NCBI GenBank assembly: GCA_029550345.1
Contig: JAKPHK010000004.1
Location: forward strand, 1-44,080
DNA: 44,080 nt
Reading direction: 5' to 3'
From: Pseudomonadota bacterium
GTDB taxonomy: Bacteria; Pseudomonadota; Alphaproteobacteria; Sphingomonadales; Sphingomonadaceae
Position 1 is the first letter of the stretch. Each line of letters opens with the position of its first letter. Both the position numbers and the translations under genes were made by a program. The notes beneath the pieces were generated by a model that worked only from the letters and a program-made list of their open reading frames with translations, had not been told where the DNA came from and searched no databases. Positions 17,884 through 26,249 of this stretch are shown piece by piece.

Positions 17884-18423
17884 ATGAGGCGCGCGATGAC
17901 CCGAGCCTACCGGCCCACCATTCCCCATGCCTTGCCCTGGATCAAGGGCGCGCTGTTTGCGGCAGCAGTGCTTGCTGCCCCGGCCCTCGCCCGCGAAAGC
18001 CTTGGCAGCTTCAACGGCTGGGCCGCGTTCCGAGATCCCGAAACGCCGCGCTGTTATGCTATCGCCATGGCCGCGCCCTCCACGATGCAGCGCGATTTCC
18101 AGCCCTATGCCGATGTCGCCTGGTGGCCAAAGGCCGGGGTTCGGGGGCAGGTGCATTTCAGGCTATCGCGAAAGTTGCAGCCCGGCGCACCAGTTTCTCT
18201 GTCGCTTGGCGGGCAAAAGATCGCGCTGGTCGCCGGGGCATCCGATGCCTGGGCGGCGGACAAGCGCGGCGATGCGGCAATCATGGCAGCGATGCGGTCG
18301 GCCTCGGAAATGACGGTGAACGCCCGCGATGCCAACGGCCGGGGCTTTTCCAACACCTATGACCTGCGCGGCGCGGCCACCGCGATGGATGCCGCAGCCG
18401 TCGGCTGCGCGCAGCTGCGCTAA
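17884..18423 (+). CDS. IalB-like (invasion-associated locus B) secreted protein
   Basis: A 179-residue exported protein. The signal peptide runs from the basic start through IKGALFAAAVLAAPALA. The mature N-terminus has the family pattern GSFNGWAAFRDPETPRCYAIAMA, and later KLQPGAPVSLSLGGQKIALVAG and DAWAADKRGDAAIMAAMR. Named after a Bartonella protein, the family is widespread in free-living alphaproteobacteria, where the role is an unknown periplasmic function. Two cysteines (PRCYA and VGCAQ) may pair. The start could also be the ATG 12 bases downstream (17896). A strong hairpin with a T run follows the stop. Confidence 0.75.
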   Translation: MRRAMTRAYRPTIPHALPWIKGALFAAAVLAAPALARESLGSFNGWAAFRDPETPRCYAIAMAAPSTMQRDFQPYADVAWWPKAGVRGQVHFRLSRKLQPGAPVSLSLGGQKIALVAGASDAWAADKRGDAAIMAAMRSASEMTVNARDANGRGFSNTYDLRGAATAMDAAAVGCAQLR

Positions 18424-18465
18424 GGGTTGTTATTTTCCAGAAGTAATGTAAATTTCCCACATCCA

Positions 18466-18543
18466 GCCCCCGGCTTGCTCCCTTGAGGCGCTCGAATGAG
18501 CAGACAATCAACTCAAGGCAGCTCCCGGGGGCAAACTATTTTT
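18466..18543 (+). terminator. Long imperfect hairpin with T run after the IalB-like gene
   Basis: GCCCCCGG (18466-18473) pairs with CCGGGGGC (18525-18532), and CCCTTGAG (18480-18487) with CTCAAGG (18512-18518). Unpaired internal segments and a 24-base loop complete the structure. A TTTTT run follows at 18539-18543. It fits a Rho-independent terminator for the IalB-like gene. It also lies at the left edge of the AT-richer NYN gene, so it may mark an insertion boundary. Confidence 0.55.
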
Positions 18544-18553
18544 GGCAACACCG

Positions 18554-19270
18554 ATGGCAACTGCAATACTCGTTGATGGGGCGTTTTTCCTGCGTCGTTT
18601 CAAGCATTGTTTTCCTGACCATAACAAAGAAAATCCTGAAAGCGTGGCCGAAGGCCTGAGAATGCTTGCCTATTGGCATTTGGTTCAAAGAATTGGGGCT
18701 ACAGAAGTTAACGAACAACGAGCTCGTCATATGCTACTTGACGAATCACGTCAGTTCTATCGCCTGTTCTTCTATGACTGCCCGCCATTGGAAAAGCGAA
18801 TGCACACGCCGGTGGGGCGGCGTTCGAAGGATTTTGGGAAATCGCCAGAGGCGCGATTCCGAAGGCAGTTGCACCGCGAAATTCTGAAACTCAGAAAGGT
18901 GGCACTCCGCCTTGGGCGCCTTAACGAAACGTCGAAATGGAGGCTCACCGAAAGCGCAACGCAGCGCTTGATCACTGAGCCAAGATCATTTGAGCCTACG
19001 GATGATGATTTCGAGATTGATACCAAACAGAAAGGTGTCGATATGAGGCTCGGACTTGATGTCGCTTCGCTGGCATTCAAACAACAGGTCGACCAAATCG
19101 TGATCGTCGCAGCTGATGCGGACTTCGTTCCGGCCGCCAAACTAGCGCGTCGCGAAGGAATCGATGTCGTTCTCGATCGAATGGGCGAACATCGAGCGGC
19201 GATCGATCTCTTGGAGCATGTCGATGCTTTGCGCGACTGCTTCATGCCTCGTCCTCCTTTTGAAAGTTGA
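18554..19270 (+). CDS. NYN-domain (PIN-like) ribonuclease candidate
   Basis: A 238-residue protein of the NYN/LabA-like group in the PIN nuclease superfamily. Expected acidic metal-binding residues are visible in ATAILVDGAFF (start), KQKGVDMRLGLDVASLA, and IVIVAADADFVPAAKLA. Known relatives cleave or bind RNA; some act in RNA turnover, others in defence or conflict systems. Base composition is visibly more AT-rich and codon use less biased than in the flanking genes, which suggests transfer. A TTG twelve bases upstream could also start it, but that codon sits in the T run of the preceding terminator, so I prefer the ATG. The stop directly abuts the rlmN start codon, with no base between. Confidence 0.8.
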   Translation: MATAILVDGAFFLRRFKHCFPDHNKENPESVAEGLRMLAYWHLVQRIGATEVNEQRARHMLLDESRQFYRLFFYDCPPLEKRMHTPVGRRSKDFGKSPEARFRRQLHREILKLRKVALRLGRLNETSKWRLTESATQRLITEPRSFEPTDDDFEIDTKQKGVDMRLGLDVASLAFKQQVDQIVIVAADADFVPAAKLARREGIDVVLDRMGEHRAAIDLLEHVDALRDCFMPRPPFES

Positions 19271-20524
19271 ATGGTGGTCATGCAAATCCCCGGAAACATC
19301 GACCCGGTCCCCGCCCCGCGCGACATCACGCCGCGTGAGGATGGGCGGATTGATCTGGTCGGCCTGCCCAAGAAACGGATTGCCGAGCTGTTCGAAGCCG
19401 CAGGTCTTGATGCCAAGGCGGCCAAGCTGCGCTCAAAGCAGGTGTTCCACTGGCTCTATCATCGCGGCGTGACCGATTTCGAGGCGATGACCGACATCGC
19501 CAAGACGATGCGTCCGTGGCTGACCGAACGCTTTGTGATCGGCCGTCCCGATATCGTCCTGGCGCAGCATTCGAATGATGGCACCCGCAAGTGGCTGCTG
19601 CGCACGTCTGACGGCCATGAATTCGAGATGGTGTTCATCCCCGATGCCGATCGCGGCACGCTGTGCGTATCAAGTCAGGTCGGATGCACCCTGAACTGCC
19701 GCTTCTGTCACACCGGAACGATGCGCCTGGTCCGTAACCTTACCCCGGGGGAGATCGTCGGGCAGGTTATGCTGGCACGCGATGCGCTGGGCGAATGGCC
19801 CAAGACCGGACAGGCCGATCTCGCCGCGCTGGGCGACGATCTGGTCGATGATGACGGCGGCTATTCCGCTGACGGGCGCCTGCTCACCAACATCGTGATG
19901 ATGGGCATGGGCGAGCCGCTGTATAATTTCGACAATGTCCGCGATGCACTGAAGCTGGTGATGGACGGCGATGGCCTGGCGCTGTCAAAGCGGCGGATCA
20001 CCCTTTCGACCAGCGGCGTGGTGCCGATGATGGCAAAATGCGGGGAAGAAATCGGCGTCAACCTGGCAGTATCGCTCCATGCAGTCAGCAAAGAGGTGCG
20101 GGACGAGATCGTGCCGATCAACCGCAAGTATGGCCTTGAGGAATTGCTGCAGGCCTGTTCCGACTATCCCGGCGCGTCGAATGCCCGGCGCATCACGTTT
20201 GAATATGTAATGCTGAAGGACAAGAACGACAGCGATGAAGATGCCCGTGAGCTGGTTCGGCTGATCAAGCAGTACAAGCTGCCGGCAAAGGTCAATCTGA
20301 TCCCGTTCAACCCCTGGCCCGGCGCGATCTATGACTGCTCCAGCCCGGAGCGTATTCGCCGTTTCAGCGACATCGTTTTTGAAGCCGGGATCAGCGCCCC
20401 GGTGCGCACCCCGCGCGGGCGCGATATTGATGCCGCCTGCGGTCAGTTAAAAACCGCCGCGACCCGGATGAGCCGCGCCGAGCTCGATCGTCTGGCCGAG
20501 GAAAAGCAGGCCGCACTGGGCTGA
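19271..20524 (+). CDS. rlmN: Dual-specificity 23S rRNA/tRNA A2503/A37 C2-methyltransferase RlmN
   Basis: A 417-residue radical SAM enzyme that methylates C2 of A2503 in 23S rRNA and A37 of some tRNAs. The iron-sulfur motif is CTLNCRFC (CX3CX2C) in [15 protein letters not shown]. Also seen are [12 protein letters not shown], the SAM-ribose region [34 protein letters not shown], and the C-terminal catalytic Cys in [11 protein letters not shown] short acidic insertion ([16 protein letters not shown]) precedes the [10 protein letters not shown] segment. The start is ATG 19271 or the ATG three codons on (MQIPGNID). The AT-richer NYN gene ends immediately before it, so rlmN may be expressed from within or upstream of that gene. 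Confidence 0.97.
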   Translation: MVVMQIPGNIDPVPAPRDITPREDGRIDLVGLPKKRIAELFEAAGLDAKAAKLRSKQVFHWLYHRGVTDFEAMTDIAKTMRPWLTERFVIGRPDIVLAQHSNDGTRKWLLRTSDGHEFEMVFIPDADRGTLCVSSQVGCTLNCRFCHTGTMRLVRNLTPGEIVGQVMLARDALGEWPKTGQADLAALGDDLVDDDGGYSADGRLLTNIVMMGMGEPLYNFDNVRDALKLVMDGDGLALSKRRITLSTSGVVPMMAKCGEEIGVNLAVSLHAVSKEVRDEIVPINRKYGLEELLQACSDYPGASNARRITFEYVMLKDKNDSDEDARELVRLIKQYKLPAKVNLIPFNPWPGAIYDCSSPERIRRFSDIVFEAGISAPVRTPRGRDIDAACGQLKTAATRMSRAELDRLAEEKQAALG

Positions 20525-20580
20525 TTACGATCCGTTAGTTCCTTTGCGCTATTCAGCCCGGGAACTTGAGGATTTCTCCG

Positions 20581-20892
20581 ATGAAACGGTCATTCAGTGT
20601 AGTCATCGCCGCAGCGCTCATGCTGGCTGGCTGCTCGGGCGGCGCCAAGGACGAAAAGGCTGAAAAGGCCGTCGCTGCAAAGGCCGATACCCCCGCCAAG
20701 GACAAGAAAGGCAAAAACGGCAAGGACGCACCCCACGTAAATCCGTGGGCCAAGGACGTACCCGGCCAGGCCGCGGTCGCGGATCCTGACAAACCCGTCA
20801 AAAAGAAGGCGGACAACAAGGGCAGCGATGATGATGCGGTCAATCCATGGGCCAAGGATAAGCCCGCTGCGCCACCATCTAAAGCGGCCTGA
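20581..20892 (+). CDS. Small lysine-rich lipoprotein
   Basis: A 103-residue protein with a lipoprotein signal peptide: MKRSFSVVIAAALMLAGC, with a lipobox LAGC. The lipid would be attached to the cysteine at residue 18. The mature part is low-complexity and rich in Lys, Asp, Ala and Pro. It contains the motif VNPWAKD twice (HVNPWAKDVPGQ and AVNPWAKDKPA), 32 residues apart. Such extended, charged linkers suggest it spans part of the periplasm or binds peptidoglycan; this is inference. I do not know the family. The start at 20581 gives the signal peptide directly. Confidence 0.7.
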   Translation: MKRSFSVVIAAALMLAGCSGGAKDEKAEKAVAAKADTPAKDKKGKNGKDAPHVNPWAKDVPGQAAVADPDKPVKKKADNKGSDDDAVNPWAKDKPAAPPSKAA

Positions 20893-20911
20893 TAGCGCTA
20901 CGAAGCAGCCC

Positions 20912-20930
20912 ACCGTGCTTCCCGCACGGT
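20912..20930 (+). terminator. Hairpin after the lipoprotein gene
   Basis: ACCGTGC (20912-20918), loop TTCCC, then GCACGGT (20924-20930): a perfect 7-bp stem 19 bases after the stop codon. No T run follows, so it may only stabilise the 3' end or act with Rho. Confidence 0.4.
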
Positions 20931-20976
20931 TCACCATTGCTGGAAATCTGGCGTTCATCACGCCTGCTACACGCCT

Positions 20977-21003
20977 CTCCCGTGACGAAAACGACAACGG
21001 GAG
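20977..21003 (+). promoter_or_regulatory. Hairpin that would hide the ribosome-binding site of the glycine-zipper gene
   Basis: CTCCCGT (20977-20983) is the exact complement of ACGGGAG (20997-21003), leaving a 13-base A-rich loop. The right arm contains the GGGAG Shine-Dalgarno sequence, seven bases before the ATG at 21011. If the stem forms in the mRNA, the site is closed. This is the layout of an RNA thermometer or other translational switch, but could be chance. Confidence 0.4.
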
Positions 21004-21010
21004 CAATTTC

Positions 21011-21364
21011 ATGAAAAAGGTCCTGACCGCCTCGGTCCTTGCCGCCACGCTGTTTGGCGCAACCGCCCCCGCCCTGGCCGATCCGCCGCGCTGGGCCCCG
21101 GCCCATGGCTGGCGCAACAAGCATGGCGACATCAAGTATCGCCGCACCGATAATGGCATCCGGTACTGGCGCGGAAACGACGGCCAATACTATTGCCGCC
21201 GCGGCGACGGCACCGTCGGCCTGCTGGTTGGCGCGGCGCTGGGCGCGCTGATCGGCCGCGCGATCGACACCCGCGGCGAGCGCACAACCGGCACGGTTCT
21301 TGGCGCGGCCGCCGGTGCACTTATCGGTAATGAGCTGGCCAAGGGGCCGACCCGCTGCCGCTGA
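21011..21364 (+). CDS. Glycine-zipper 2TM domain envelope protein
   Basis: A 117-residue exported protein. The signal peptide is MKKVLTASVLAATLFGATAPALA. The middle is rich in Arg, Tyr and Trp (PRWAPAHGWRNKHGDIKYRR). The C-terminal half has the glycine-zipper repeat GLLVGAALGALIGRAID followed by GTVLGAAAGALIGNEL, the layout of the Glycine-zipper 2TM family (Rickettsia 17-kDa antigen-like). It is probably associated with the outer membrane or periplasm. GGGAG lies seven bases before the ATG and is inside a predicted hairpin. Function unknown. Confidence 0.8.
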   Translation: MKKVLTASVLAATLFGATAPALADPPRWAPAHGWRNKHGDIKYRRTDNGIRYWRGNDGQYYCRRGDGTVGLLVGAALGALIGRAIDTRGERTTGTVLGAAAGALIGNELAKGPTRCR

Positions 21365-21398
21365 CGCTTGACCTGGCGGGCCATCCCCCGCAAAGCCC

Positions 21399-22157
21399 AT
21401 GGGGATGGCCCGACCCGCGGTACTCATAACCGGCGCTGCCCGTCGCATTGGTGCGGTCCTGTCACGGCGCTTTGCCGCTGCGGGATGGCACGTGGTGGTC
21501 CATGTCCACCATCACAGTGATGAAGCGGCAACATTCGCCGCGTCGCTTCCCTCAGCCGAACTGATCACCTGCGATTTGCTTGACCAGGCCGCAGCCAAAG
21601 CGATGGCTAGCGAACTGGCCGGACGACTTGCCGATTGGCGGATGCTGATAAACAGCGCAGCTGTGTTCAGACCCGACAGTGCCGCTAAAATCGAACCCGC
21701 GATCTTTGACGAAGCAATCCGCGTCAACGCCGAGACGCCGACTATCCTCGCCCAAACCTTTCTTGCCGAGGGCCGTGCTGCGGGCGGAAAACGGGTGATC
21801 CAGTTCCTCGATCAGAAGATCCTCAACACCAATCCGGACTTCTTCAGCTATACCATGGCCAAGCACGCACTGGCGGCAACGGTAAGGATGCTGGCGATGG
21901 CCGAGACCGATCCGGAAACACGAATCTATGGACTCGCGCCAGGCGCGATGCTGCCCAGTTTCGATCAGGTCGATGCCGAACATGAGCTTTCAGGCCGGAT
22001 GAACCTGCTAGAGCGACTGACCGATCCCGAGGAGCTGGCCGATGCCGCGCTGTTCCTGTCAGGCGGCTGGCTATCCAGCGGCGAGACCTTGTTCATCGAT
22101 TCCGGCCAGCATCTGCTTTCGCAGCGCCGTGACGTGCTCTATCTTGCACGGGAATAG
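21399..22157 (+). CDS. Short-chain dehydrogenase/reductase (pteridine reductase-like)
   Basis: A 252-residue NAD(P)-dependent oxidoreductase. The cofactor motif reads TGAARRIG near the N-terminus; the arginine in this TGxxRxIG form is seen in pteridine reductases and FolM-type dihydromonapterin reductases. NSAAVF corresponds to the NNAG motif. The catalytic Tyr and Lys lie in YTMAKHAL. The C-terminal part has GLAPGAMLP and SGETLFIDSGQHL. The substrate is inferred only from the cofactor motif. The start may be the ATG at 21405 instead. A hairpin follows the stop. Confidence 0.85.
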   Translation: MGMARPAVLITGAARRIGAVLSRRFAAAGWHVVVHVHHHSDEAATFAASLPSAELITCDLLDQAAAKAMASELAGRLADWRMLINSAAVFRPDSAAKIEPAIFDEAIRVNAETPTILAQTFLAEGRAAGGKRVIQFLDQKILNTNPDFFSYTMAKHALAATVRMLAMAETDPETRIYGLAPGAMLPSFDQVDAEHELSGRMNLLERLTDPEELADAALFLSGGWLSSGETLFIDSGQHLLSQRRDVLYLARE

Positions 22158-22180
22158 CCCGCGCCTCTTTTCCGTGCGGG
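22158..22180 (+). terminator. Hairpin directly after the SDR gene
   Basis: CCCGCGC (22158-22164) pairs with GTGCGGG (22174-22180) with one G-U pair and a T-rich 9-base loop. It begins right after the stop codon. Only a short TTGCATT follows, so termination strength is uncertain. Confidence 0.4.
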
Positions 22181-22215
22181 TTGCATTGCCGATCACCTCG
22201 GTCTAACCGGCAAAT

Positions 22216-22322
22216 GTCCCTTGGGGAGTAGCCAATCGCCGGTCGGCGATCCCGCAGTGTCAACATACTTGGCTGAGAGGCCATGGCGCGCGGAGGATGG
22301 AAACATTCGGGCGAGACCAACG
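22216..22322 (+). ncRNA. yybP-ykoY manganese riboswitch
   Basis: The conserved blocks of this aptamer are present in order: CCTTGGGGAGTAGCC (22219-22233), GTCAACATACTTGG (22259-22272), and GCGAGACCAACGG (22311-22323). TTGG at 22221-22224 can pair with CCAA at 22317-22320 to close the aptamer. Downstream, CCTCACC and GGGTGGAGG (22331-22352) can form the expression-platform hairpin before the ATG at 22393. The class senses Mn2+ and usually turns on manganese export or GDT1-family genes, which is exactly the gene that follows. Confidence 0.9.
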
Positions 22323-22392
22323 GCATCGTCCCTCACCTGGCCGGGTGGAGGGTTGATGGCGTTGTTTCGTGTCGCCCGGCCCGGAGATTTCC

Positions 22393-22971
22393 ATGGAAGC
22401 CTTTCTTTCTTCAACCGCGGTCGTTGCACTCGCCGAAATTGGCGACAAGACCATGCTGCTGGCCATCGTGCTGGCCGCACGTATGCGCGGCGCGCACTGG
22501 GCAATTCTGGCCGGTATTTTCGTCGCAACCATCGCCAATCACGCCCTTGCCGCGCTGATCGGAAGCCAGGTCGCCGGGCTGCTCCAGGCCGACTGGTTCC
22601 GGATCGCGGTGGCGCTCGGCTTTATCGCCATGGCTGCCTGGACCCTGGTGCCGGACAAACTTGACGAAGACGAGGATTCGATTCGCTCGGCCGGCGGGGC
22701 CTTCCTTACCACGCTGGTCAGCTTCTTTCTGGTCGAGATGGGCGACAAGACTCAGGTGGCCACCATTGCGCTGGCAGCGCATTACCAGTCGGTGCTGGTG
22801 GTCGCAGCCGGGACCACACTTGGCATGATGCTGGCCAACGGCCCGGCGGTATTCCTGGGCGAAGCGATCGAGCGGCGGATCTCGATGAAGCTGACCCGAA
22901 CGCTGGCGGCCGTGCTGTTTCTGGTGCTGGGACTTTGGCAACTTGCCGAAATCTTCGGCCTGCTGGGCTGA
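22393..22971 (+). CDS. TMEM165/GDT1 family (UPF0016) manganese/cation transporter
   Basis: A 192-residue membrane protein with about six hydrophobic segments in two repeats. Each repeat carries the family signature E-x-G-D-K-T: ALAEIGDKTMLLAI near the start and FLVEMGDKTQVATIAL in the middle. Family members export Mn2+ or exchange Ca2+/Mn2+ for protons across the inner membrane. An acidic loop between the repeats (PDKLDEDEDSIRS) is likely cytoplasmic. The Mn2+ riboswitch upstream supports a role in manganese detoxification. I chose the ATG at 22393, after the riboswitch, with a GGAG site eight bases before it. Confidence 0.9.
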   Translation: MEAFLSSTAVVALAEIGDKTMLLAIVLAARMRGAHWAILAGIFVATIANHALAALIGSQVAGLLQADWFRIAVALGFIAMAAWTLVPDKLDEDEDSIRSAGGAFLTTLVSFFLVEMGDKTQVATIALAAHYQSVLVVAAGTTLGMMLANGPAVFLGEAIERRISMKLTRTLAAVLFLVLGLWQLAEIFGLLG

Positions 22972-23014
22972 TCGGGGCTTGCACATCCCGCAATGAGGCA
23001 TAGTCTCTGCGGCC

Positions 23015-24277
23015 ATGTGGCTGCTCGACAAGATGCTGAAAGCTCTGGTCAAGGAAGGCCAACTGCGCGTTATCGACCATGACGGCACCGCGTATTGCTA
23101 CGGCGACCTATCCGCTGAACCGGTAACGATCCGCTTTGTCGACAAGGGCGCGGCGATGCACGTCGCCAAGGACCCCCGGGTCGGCGCGGGTGAGGCCTAT
23201 ATGGACGGGCGGCTGCTGGTCGATCCGCCGCATGACATCCGCGACATGGTTCTGCTGGTGATGATGAACGCCAACCGCGGCGGCGGGATTGGCGCGCCCA
23301 ACCCGCTCAAACGCGGGGTCGATTGGATTTTTGCCAAGGCCGATCAGATCAACCTACGGCCCAAGGCCAGCAAGAATGTTGTCCATCACTATGATCTGAC
23401 CCGCCAGTTCTATGAGTTGTTCCTCGATGAGGACCGGCAATACACCATGGCCTACTTCAAGGCGCCAGACAGTACGCTGGAACGCGCACAGCTGGACAAG
23501 AAGGCGCTGATCGCGGCCAAGCTGCGGCTTGAACCCGGTATGCGCCTGCTCGACATCGGCTGTGGCTGGGGCGGACTGGGGCTCTACCTCAATCGCCATT
23601 TCGGGATCGAGGTGCTGGGCGTCAGTCTCGCCCCCGATCAGGTCCGCTTCGCCAACGAACGCGCCGAGGCAGCCGGGGTCGCCGACAAGGTGAAATTCCA
23701 ACTCACCGATTACCGCGACGTCAGCGGCCCGTTTGACCGGATCACCAGCGTCGGGATGATCGAACACGTCGGTGCCCCGCACCTGCCCGAATACTTCGCC
23801 AAGACCCACGATTTGCTGGCCGAGGACGGGATCATGCTGACCCACACGATCGGTCGCACCAATGGCCCGGGCACGACCGACAAATGGACCCGCAAGTACA
23901 TCTTCCCCGGCGGCTATATCCCGGCAATGAGCGAACTGGTTTCAGCCTGCGAGAAAACCGGGTGGGAGGTGGCGGATATAGAAGTGCTACGCTATCACTA
24001 TGCCCACACCCTGGCCGAATGGTATCGCCGCACCTGCCTGCATGAGGCAGAGATTACCGCGCTCTACGATGCCCGGCTGTTCCGAATGTGGCAGTTTTAT
24101 CTGGCCGGTGCCGAGCAGAGCTTTCGCCACGGCTCGATGGTCAATTTCCACATCCAGTCCGTCAAGCAGCGCGATGCGGTGCCGATGACCCGCGATTACA
24201 TCAGCGCCGAGGCAGCCCGGCTTTCGGCGCTGGACCAGGCGCCGGAATGGCACCTGGCCCGCAAGCCGAAAGCGTAA
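23015..24277 (+). CDS. Cyclopropane-fatty-acyl-phospholipid synthase family protein
   Basis: A 420-residue SAM-dependent enzyme of the CFA synthase family, which adds a methylene bridge to unsaturated acyl chains of membrane lipids. After an N-terminal lipid-binding-like domain (about residues 1-120) comes HHYDLTRQFYELFLDEDRQYT. The SAM site is LDIGCGWGGLGLYL, then GVSLAPDQVRFANERA, VGMIEHVG and a C-terminal WHLARKP. The family also includes methyltransferases that act on other lipids, so I give no symbol. The start at 23015 lacks a clear ribosome-binding site. The gene converges with the next one, five bases apart. Confidence 0.88.
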   Translation: MWLLDKMLKALVKEGQLRVIDHDGTAYCYGDLSAEPVTIRFVDKGAAMHVAKDPRVGAGEAYMDGRLLVDPPHDIRDMVLLVMMNANRGGGIGAPNPLKRGVDWIFAKADQINLRPKASKNVVHHYDLTRQFYELFLDEDRQYTMAYFKAPDSTLERAQLDKKALIAAKLRLEPGMRLLDIGCGWGGLGLYLNRHFGIEVLGVSLAPDQVRFANERAEAAGVADKVKFQLTDYRDVSGPFDRITSVGMIEHVGAPHLPEYFAKTHDLLAEDGIMLTHTIGRTNGPGTTDKWTRKYIFPGGYIPAMSELVSACEKTGWEVADIEVLRYHYAHTLAEWYRRTCLHEAEITALYDARLFRMWQFYLAGAEQSFRHGSMVNFHIQSVKQRDAVPMTRDYISAEAARLSALDQAPEWHLARKPKA

Positions 24278-24282
24278 CGCAG

Positions 24283-24777
24283 CTATTTCGCGATCCGGGT
24301 GAAACGGAAATTGCGCACGAAGGGCACACCCTCGTTATCGACGTCGGCGGCGCTTTCGATCATCTCCTGCCCATTGGCCGAGACGGCATAGGTGCGGACC
24401 GATTCAAGCTGCTTGTCCCTGGCCAGGCTCATCACCAACACGTTCGGGGCCGGGGAATTGACCGCCGCCATTTCGCCTTCACCGGCATAGCCCGTGCCCT
24501 TGTTGGATTGCCCGTCACGGCGATAGGAAACGGCGATATCGCGCACGCCATGTCCCTTATCGACGATGTTGATGCGGGTTTCCCAGCGGCCATTGCCCAG
24601 ATCGACAAATTCGTAGGTCACGCTTTCCGGCGGTGCGCCATAGGTTACCGGCATCGATTTGAGGTCGAGCGCCCATTTCCCAAGAAAGGGTGAGCGCGGT
24701 TTGGCGGGCGGGCGGGCCGAAGCCAGGGTCGTCATGCAAAGGCAGGCAATCGCAAGGCTGGCAATTCGTTTGTTCAT
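24283..24777 (-). CDS. Secreted hypothetical protein
   Basis: A 164-residue exported protein. The signal peptide is MNKRIASLAIACLCMTTLASA. The mature part (FLGKWALDLKSMPVTYG... to RNFRFTRIAK) looks beta-rich, and FLGKWALDL resembles the entry strand of lipocalin-like or calycin folds; this is a weak structural hint only. No catalytic motif is visible. I chose the start at 24777 because it opens with the signal peptide; the frame continues 24 codons upstream with no such feature. Confidence 0.65.
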   Translation of the reverse strand: MNKRIASLAIACLCMTTLASARPPAKPRSPFLGKWALDLKSMPVTYGAPPESVTYEFVDLGNGRWETRINIVDKGHGVRDIAVSYRRDGQSNKGTGYAGEGEMAAVNSPAPNVLVMSLARDKQLESVRTYAVSANGQEMIESAADVDNEGVPFVRNFRFTRIAK

Positions 24778-24899
24778 GGCAGTCTTCTCCGGCTGTCGCT
24801 TCAAAGCGAAACGTCGGGGAATGCCATCACGCCGCGCCGAACAGCGCAAACCAAATAACTTGTCTCACGCCCCGACTTTCTTGGGAACGCGGAGCTGCC

Positions 24900-26225
24900 C
24901 TATCGGTCCAGCCTCCGAGCCAGGGTATAGGCAGGTCCGAAGCCAACCAATCCCGCGCCGACAAATGGCAAGGCGACGACCCAGATTCTGAGACCGGTGA
25001 CCCCTTCCGGGCTGGCGATGGATATCGCCGCAGTCAGCGTCAGGCCCAGGCAAATGAGGATCAGGCCCAGAATCAGCCGCCAGTGCGGGACCTGCTTGGG
25101 CGCGCCGTTTTTGGCGGCACTTCCCATCCGCTCAAACGGACTGAACAGCGCGATCAGTGGCAGGGTGACAGCGATGTAGAGCGCAAACCACACTGGCCGC
25201 ACAAGCCACCACTCGCTGCTGCCCGGCGCGGAATGAAGACCTACCCCGCCTAGCAACCATGCCGCCACCATTACCAGCACAAAGGCAGTCAGGTGCCAGA
25301 GATAGACGGTCATGATCATCCCGTTGACCAGCACCGTCGTGGTCCACAGCCAGGCCTTGTCCAGTAATCGCCGCATCAGCGGCTCAAGCGTCAGCGCAAT
25401 ACCGATCTGGGCATTGCCAAGCGCCAGCAAGGCGATCGTCGGCGGCATCGAATTGGAAAGATCGCTGCCTGGAACTCCGATCATGGCCACCGGATAGGGG
25501 CCGAACTTCACCAGCGCCCCCAGAATGCCAAGGCTGACCGCACCCCACAGTGCGGGCAAGCGAAACCGCCCTTCCTGCCAGGCATAGCCAAGCTGATGGA
25601 TTGCCAACCAGACGAACAGGAAATTGAGCCAGTTGATGACCGGGACTGCCCGGAACACCGAAGCATAGTCAACCGCCACGGCAGCCATCACCAGCGCCCA
25701 GAAGCTGGCCCAGCCCCAGCGCTTCCACGCCGCATGGCTGAACGGCACCAGCGCGGAAACGATCAGATAGACCGCCAGAAACCACACCGGGATCAGCGCC
25801 AGCTGCGCGGCCATCTTGACCACGGAACGCTCGATCCCGAATGCCGTGCCGCCCACCGCGATCACTGACCAGACCAGAAACAACGGCATCACCGGGTTGA
25901 TCAGTCGTTGCAGACGGCCGCCATACCAATCGGAAAAGGTGCCGCCCTTGGCTTGGGTCGCCGCCCAGGAAATCCCGTTGGAAAAGCCGCCGACGAAGAA
26001 GAACAGCGGCATCACCTGAAACAGCCAGGTCAGCCACTGTGTCCAGGGTACCATCCCCAGCAGATGCCCGCCCTCAACCGCGCCGTCCTTCATATAGGGT
26101 GCAGCGACCAGCCAGTGCCCGACCACCACCGCAAGGATCGACAGGGCGCGCAGGAAATCGACATAGCGGTTGCGTTCAGGCGGGGCCTTGCCCGCCATTT
26201 CCGCCGCCTTGGCCCACAGCCCCAT
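24900..26225 (-). CDS. Acyltransferase family 3 membrane protein
   Basis: A 441-residue integral membrane protein with about ten hydrophobic segments. The N-terminal family motif is RNRYVDFLRALSILAVVVGHWL; the Arg and His in it are the conserved catalytic-site residues of the acyltransferase-3 family (OafA/NodX-like), which move acyl groups onto periplasmic sugars or lipids. Further segments include FQVMPLFFFVGGFSNG and IMTVYLWHLTAFVLV. The acceptor cannot be deduced. The DUF1801 gene lies 24 bases upstream on the same strand and may share a transcript. Confidence 0.85.
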   Translation of the reverse strand: MGLWAKAAEMAGKAPPERNRYVDFLRALSILAVVVGHWLVAAPYMKDGAVEGGHLLGMVPWTQWLTWLFQVMPLFFFVGGFSNGISWAATQAKGGTFSDWYGGRLQRLINPVMPLFLVWSVIAVGGTAFGIERSVVKMAAQLALIPVWFLAVYLIVSALVPFSHAAWKRWGWASFWALVMAAVAVDYASVFRAVPVINWLNFLFVWLAIHQLGYAWQEGRFRLPALWGAVSLGILGALVKFGPYPVAMIGVPGSDLSNSMPPTIALLALGNAQIGIALTLEPLMRRLLDKAWLWTTTVLVNGMIMTVYLWHLTAFVLVMVAAWLLGGVGLHSAPGSSEWWLVRPVWFALYIAVTLPLIALFSPFERMGSAAKNGAPKQVPHWRLILGLILICLGLTLTAAISIASPEGVTGLRIWVVALPFVGAGLVGFGPAYTLARRLDR

Positions 26226-26249
26226 TCGCCTCTCTCCCTCTCGTTGCCG

